Source: Agromyces ramosus (GTDB lineage: Bacteria > Actinomycetota > Actinomycetes > Actinomycetales > Microbacteriaceae). Taken from it: DNA of 64,000 nt. The translations under genes were made by a program, and so were the position numbers. Location: the NCBI RefSeq assembly GCF_030817175.1, contig NZ_JAUSYY010000001.1, forward strand, positions 3,348,001 through 3,412,000, given 5' to 3'. Positions 62,278-64,000 of the stretch are shown here, one piece after another (the stretch's first letter is position 1; each line of letters starts with the position of its first letter). The notes under the pieces were generated by a model. The model was not told the DNA's origin. It did not search any database and saw only the letters and a list, made by a program, of their open reading frames with translations.

Positions 62278-62291
62278 TGCTCATATGAGCA
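62278..62291. promoter_or_regulatory. SorC-type operator candidate
   Basis: TGCTCATATGAGCA, a perfect 14-bp palindrome in the 117-bp gap between the ROK kinase and the SorC regulator. It is 25 nt upstream of the ROK -10, and TACGCT (62332-62337) of the regulator gene lies about 40 nt to the other side. Confidence 0.6.
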
Positions 62292-62358
62292 GGATGTGCT
62301 GCGAGTGTTGCCGATGCGCCCTCCGGTGCCTACGCTGGAGGCAGCGGAAGGAGGGCGC

Positions 62359-63303
62359 ATGGACGACGTCGATGAACTGCTGTCGATCCGGGCGGCCGAG
62401 CTCTACTACGAGGAGAACAAGACGCAAGACGAGATCGGGCAGGCTCTTCGGCTCACCCGGTGGAAGGTCGGGCGCCTGCTCGCCCAGGCGAAGCAGCGCG
62501 GATTCATCCGCATCGAGATCCTGCACCCGCGTGCGCGACGGCTTCCCATCGAGCGACGCCTCCGCGAAGAGCGCGGCCTCGTCGACGCCATCGTCGTCTC
62601 CTCGGCGGGCGTGACCTCCTCCGAAGAGCTCCAGTCGCGCACCGCTCAGGCCGCAGCCGACTACCTCACCGGGCTCCGCCCCGTGCCGCGCACGCTCGGC
62701 GTCAGTTGGGGGCGCACCCTGTTCGACATCTCCCAGCATCTTCGCAACGGCTGGGCGACCGGCGTCAACGTCGTGCAGATCAACGGCGGCGTGAGCCTCA
62801 ACCGGCGCCCCGGCACCGCGGCGGCCACGGCCGTCGGCATCGCGCAGAAGGGCGGCGGCAGCGCCACGCTGCTGCCCAGCCCCGCCATCCTCGAGCGACT
62901 CGCCACGAAAGAGGCCATCGAGGCCGACCGCGTCGTCGCCGGCGTGATCGAGCTCGCCAGGTCGGCCGACGCCTACCTGTTCAGCGCCGGTGCCGCCGAT
63001 CACACCTCGGTGCACGTCGAGAGCGGCTATCTCTCCGAAGCCGACGTCGACGTGCTCGTGCAGAAGGGCGCCGTCGGCGATGTCGTCGGCCGCTACCTCG
63101 ACTCCGACGGGAACATCGTCGATCCGGCCCTCGACGCGCGCACCGTCGGGCTCACGCTCGACGAGCTCCGGCGCGCCTCCCTCGCCATCGCCGTGGTCTC
63201 GGGCCCGGCCAAGCATGCGGTCGCCGACGCGGTCGTGCGCAGTCGCCTGTGCACGGTGCTCGTCACCGACGAGGCGACCGCCCTCCATCTCCTCGACGGC
63301 TGA
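62359..63303 (+). CDS. SorC-family (DeoR-like sugar-binding) transcriptional regulator
   Basis: A 314-residue regulator. The N-terminal HTH is LYYEENKTQDEIGQALRLTRWKVGRLLAQA, and the C-terminal sugar-phosphate-binding domain (from about residue 60) is of the SorC/CggR type with GVSWGRTLFDI and INGGVSL. The ATG has GGAGG 5 nt upstream. It is followed after 54 bp by deoC. The effector is probably a deoxyribose or other sugar phosphate made by or consumed by its neighbours. Confidence 0.9.
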   Translation: MDDVDELLSIRAAELYYEENKTQDEIGQALRLTRWKVGRLLAQAKQRGFIRIEILHPRARRLPIERRLREERGLVDAIVVSSAGVTSSEELQSRTAQAAADYLTGLRPVPRTLGVSWGRTLFDISQHLRNGWATGVNVVQINGGVSLNRRPGTAAATAVGIAQKGGGSATLLPSPAILERLATKEAIEADRVVAGVIELARSADAYLFSAGAADHTSVHVESGYLSEADVDVLVQKGAVGDVVGRYLDSDGNIVDPALDARTVGLTLDELRRASLAIAVVSGPAKHAVADAVVRSRLCTVLVTDEATALHLLDG

Positions 63304-63357
63304 ACGGGCGGCATCCGCTCGGCGCACCCTCGTCCTCACGAAAGCAAGGTCACCACC

Positions 63358-64000
63358 ATGTCAGGCAGTTCCCTCGTCACCGCACGCGAGCGCGCGCTGG
63401 CCGTGCTCGGCGGCGAACCCGACGACCAGACCCTCCGCCGCTACCTCCACGGCATCGCCGGCGTCGACGCGGTCGGCCTCGAGCAGCGGGCGGCCGGGCT
63501 CGGCACGCGCTCGATCAAGACCACCTCCAAGCGGTGGGCCCTCGACAAGATCATCACGCTGATCGACCTCACGACGCTCGAGGGCGCCGACACACCGGGC
63601 AAGGTCCGCTCGCTCGTCGCGAAGGCGATGACCCCCGACCCGTCCGACGCCACGGCGCCGCGCGTCGCGGCGGTCTGCGTCTACGGCGACATGGTGCCCC
63701 ACGCGGTCGACGCGCTCGGCGCCGCCCACGGCGACCCCGACGACGGCCTCATCTCGGTCGCGGCCGTGGCCACCGCCTTCCCGAGCGGCCGCTCGTCACT
63801 CGAGATCAAGCTCGCCGACACCGCTGAGGCGGTCGCGGCCGGCGCCGACGAGATCGACATGGTCATCGACCGCGGAGCCTTCCTCGCCGGTCGCTATGGG
63901 CTCGTCTTCGACCAGATCGCCGCCGTCAAAGAGGCGTGCCGGCGCCCCGACGGCACGAGCGCGAGCCTCAAGGTCATCCTCGAGACCGGCGAGCTCGTGA
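63358..64000 (+). CDS. deoC: Deoxyribose-phosphate aldolase, N-terminal part (cut by window end)
   Basis: 214 codons are visible and the frame is still open at the window edge. Class I aldolase of deoxyribose catabolism, splitting 2-deoxyribose 5-phosphate into acetaldehyde and glyceraldehyde 3-phosphate. ITLIDLTTLEGADTPGKV, RVAAVCVYGDMV and ADEIDMVIDRGAFLAGRY are family segments, and the Schiff-base Lys region is just starting (SASLKVILETGELV). It has an extra N-terminal helix of about 50 residues, as in long actinobacterial forms. Lies behind its probable SorC regulator. Confidence 0.92.
   Translation, partial: MSGSSLVTARERALAVLGGEPDDQTLRRYLHGIAGVDAVGLEQRAAGLGTRSIKTTSKRWALDKIITLIDLTTLEGADTPGKVRSLVAKAMTPDPSDATAPRVAAVCVYGDMVPHAVDALGAAHGDPDDGLISVAAVATAFPSGRSSLEIKLADTAEAVAAGADEIDMVIDRGAFLAGRYGLVFDQIAAVKEACRRPDGTSASLKVILETGELV

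Noticed and set aside
1..64000. tRNA, rRNA, CRISPR arrays, insertion sequences, prophage genes
   Set aside because: Gaps are short, and no cloverleaf, spaced repeats, transposase or phage motifs were found by reading.

Overview
The window is a high-GC (roughly 70 percent by eye), gene-dense actinobacterial chromosome segment. Synteny blocks (dxr-rseP; ispG; proS with nusA-ylxR-infB-rbfA; truB-ribF), Sec/Tat lipoproteins, a class-E-type LAxTG surface protein and a strong habit of writing GGATGC/GCATCC point to Microbacteriaceae, with Agromyces or a close relative my best guess (inference). No tRNA, rRNA, CRISPR, prophage or insertion sequence was seen.

Layout. 1-3.7 kb: the edge of a type VII secretion-like locus (zinc-ribbon FHA protein and a membrane FtsK/SpoIIIE ATPase). 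3.9-10.6 kb: a spermidine/putrescine ABC importer (potDABC) facing a GABA transaminase and an asparaginase II, a polyamine/amino-acid nitrogen module. 10.7-18.5 kb: OsmC, a lipoprotein with a wall-hydrolase-like sequence, a PlsC acyltransferase, a degenerate Sfp-like protein, dxr, a site-2 protease, and a LuxR-type two-component system with a SHOCT membrane protein. 18.6-32.5 kb: LtrA, thiolase and a long overlapping operon (HAAT-type ABC importer, acyl-CoA ligase, TetR, 3-hydroxybutyrate dehydrogenase, hydrolases, CoA-transferase A/B), which reads as uptake and oxidation of a 3-hydroxybutyrate-like acid or ester. 32.6-40.7 kb: lipoprotein, YihY, ispG, a small acidic protein, and a minus-strand operon of a heme-oxygenase-like diiron oxidase (HDO), a CDGSH protein and an M20 peptidase, then an RNB ribonuclease. 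40.7-49.7 kb: proS, a PhoX-type phosphatase behind a PHO-box-like repeat, then nusA-ylxR-infB-rbfA. 49.7-56.8 kb: LysR/MFS pair, mutY, a P-loop kinase, a relic plus an intact LAxTG surface protein, and a PanE-like reductase. 56.9-64 kb: truB, two small membrane proteins, ribF, a CynX-type MFS, a membrane protein, and a ROK kinase divergent from a SorC regulator and deoC (cut by the window end).

Regulatory architecture is the most uniform signal. At least 15 start codons lie 6-8 nt downstream of a TAnnnT hexamer, the signature of leaderless transcripts, often as tight divergent pairs (RNB/proS, mutY/kinase, PanE-like/truB). The two-component system has a palindrome upstream that recurs, slightly altered, before the SHOCT gene.

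The most promising uncharacterised unit is the HDO-CDGSH-M20 operon. All six residues of the HDO iron-binding pattern are present, the CDGSH motif is perfect, and the genes are joined by 4-nt overlaps. Substrate and product cannot be read from sequence alone.
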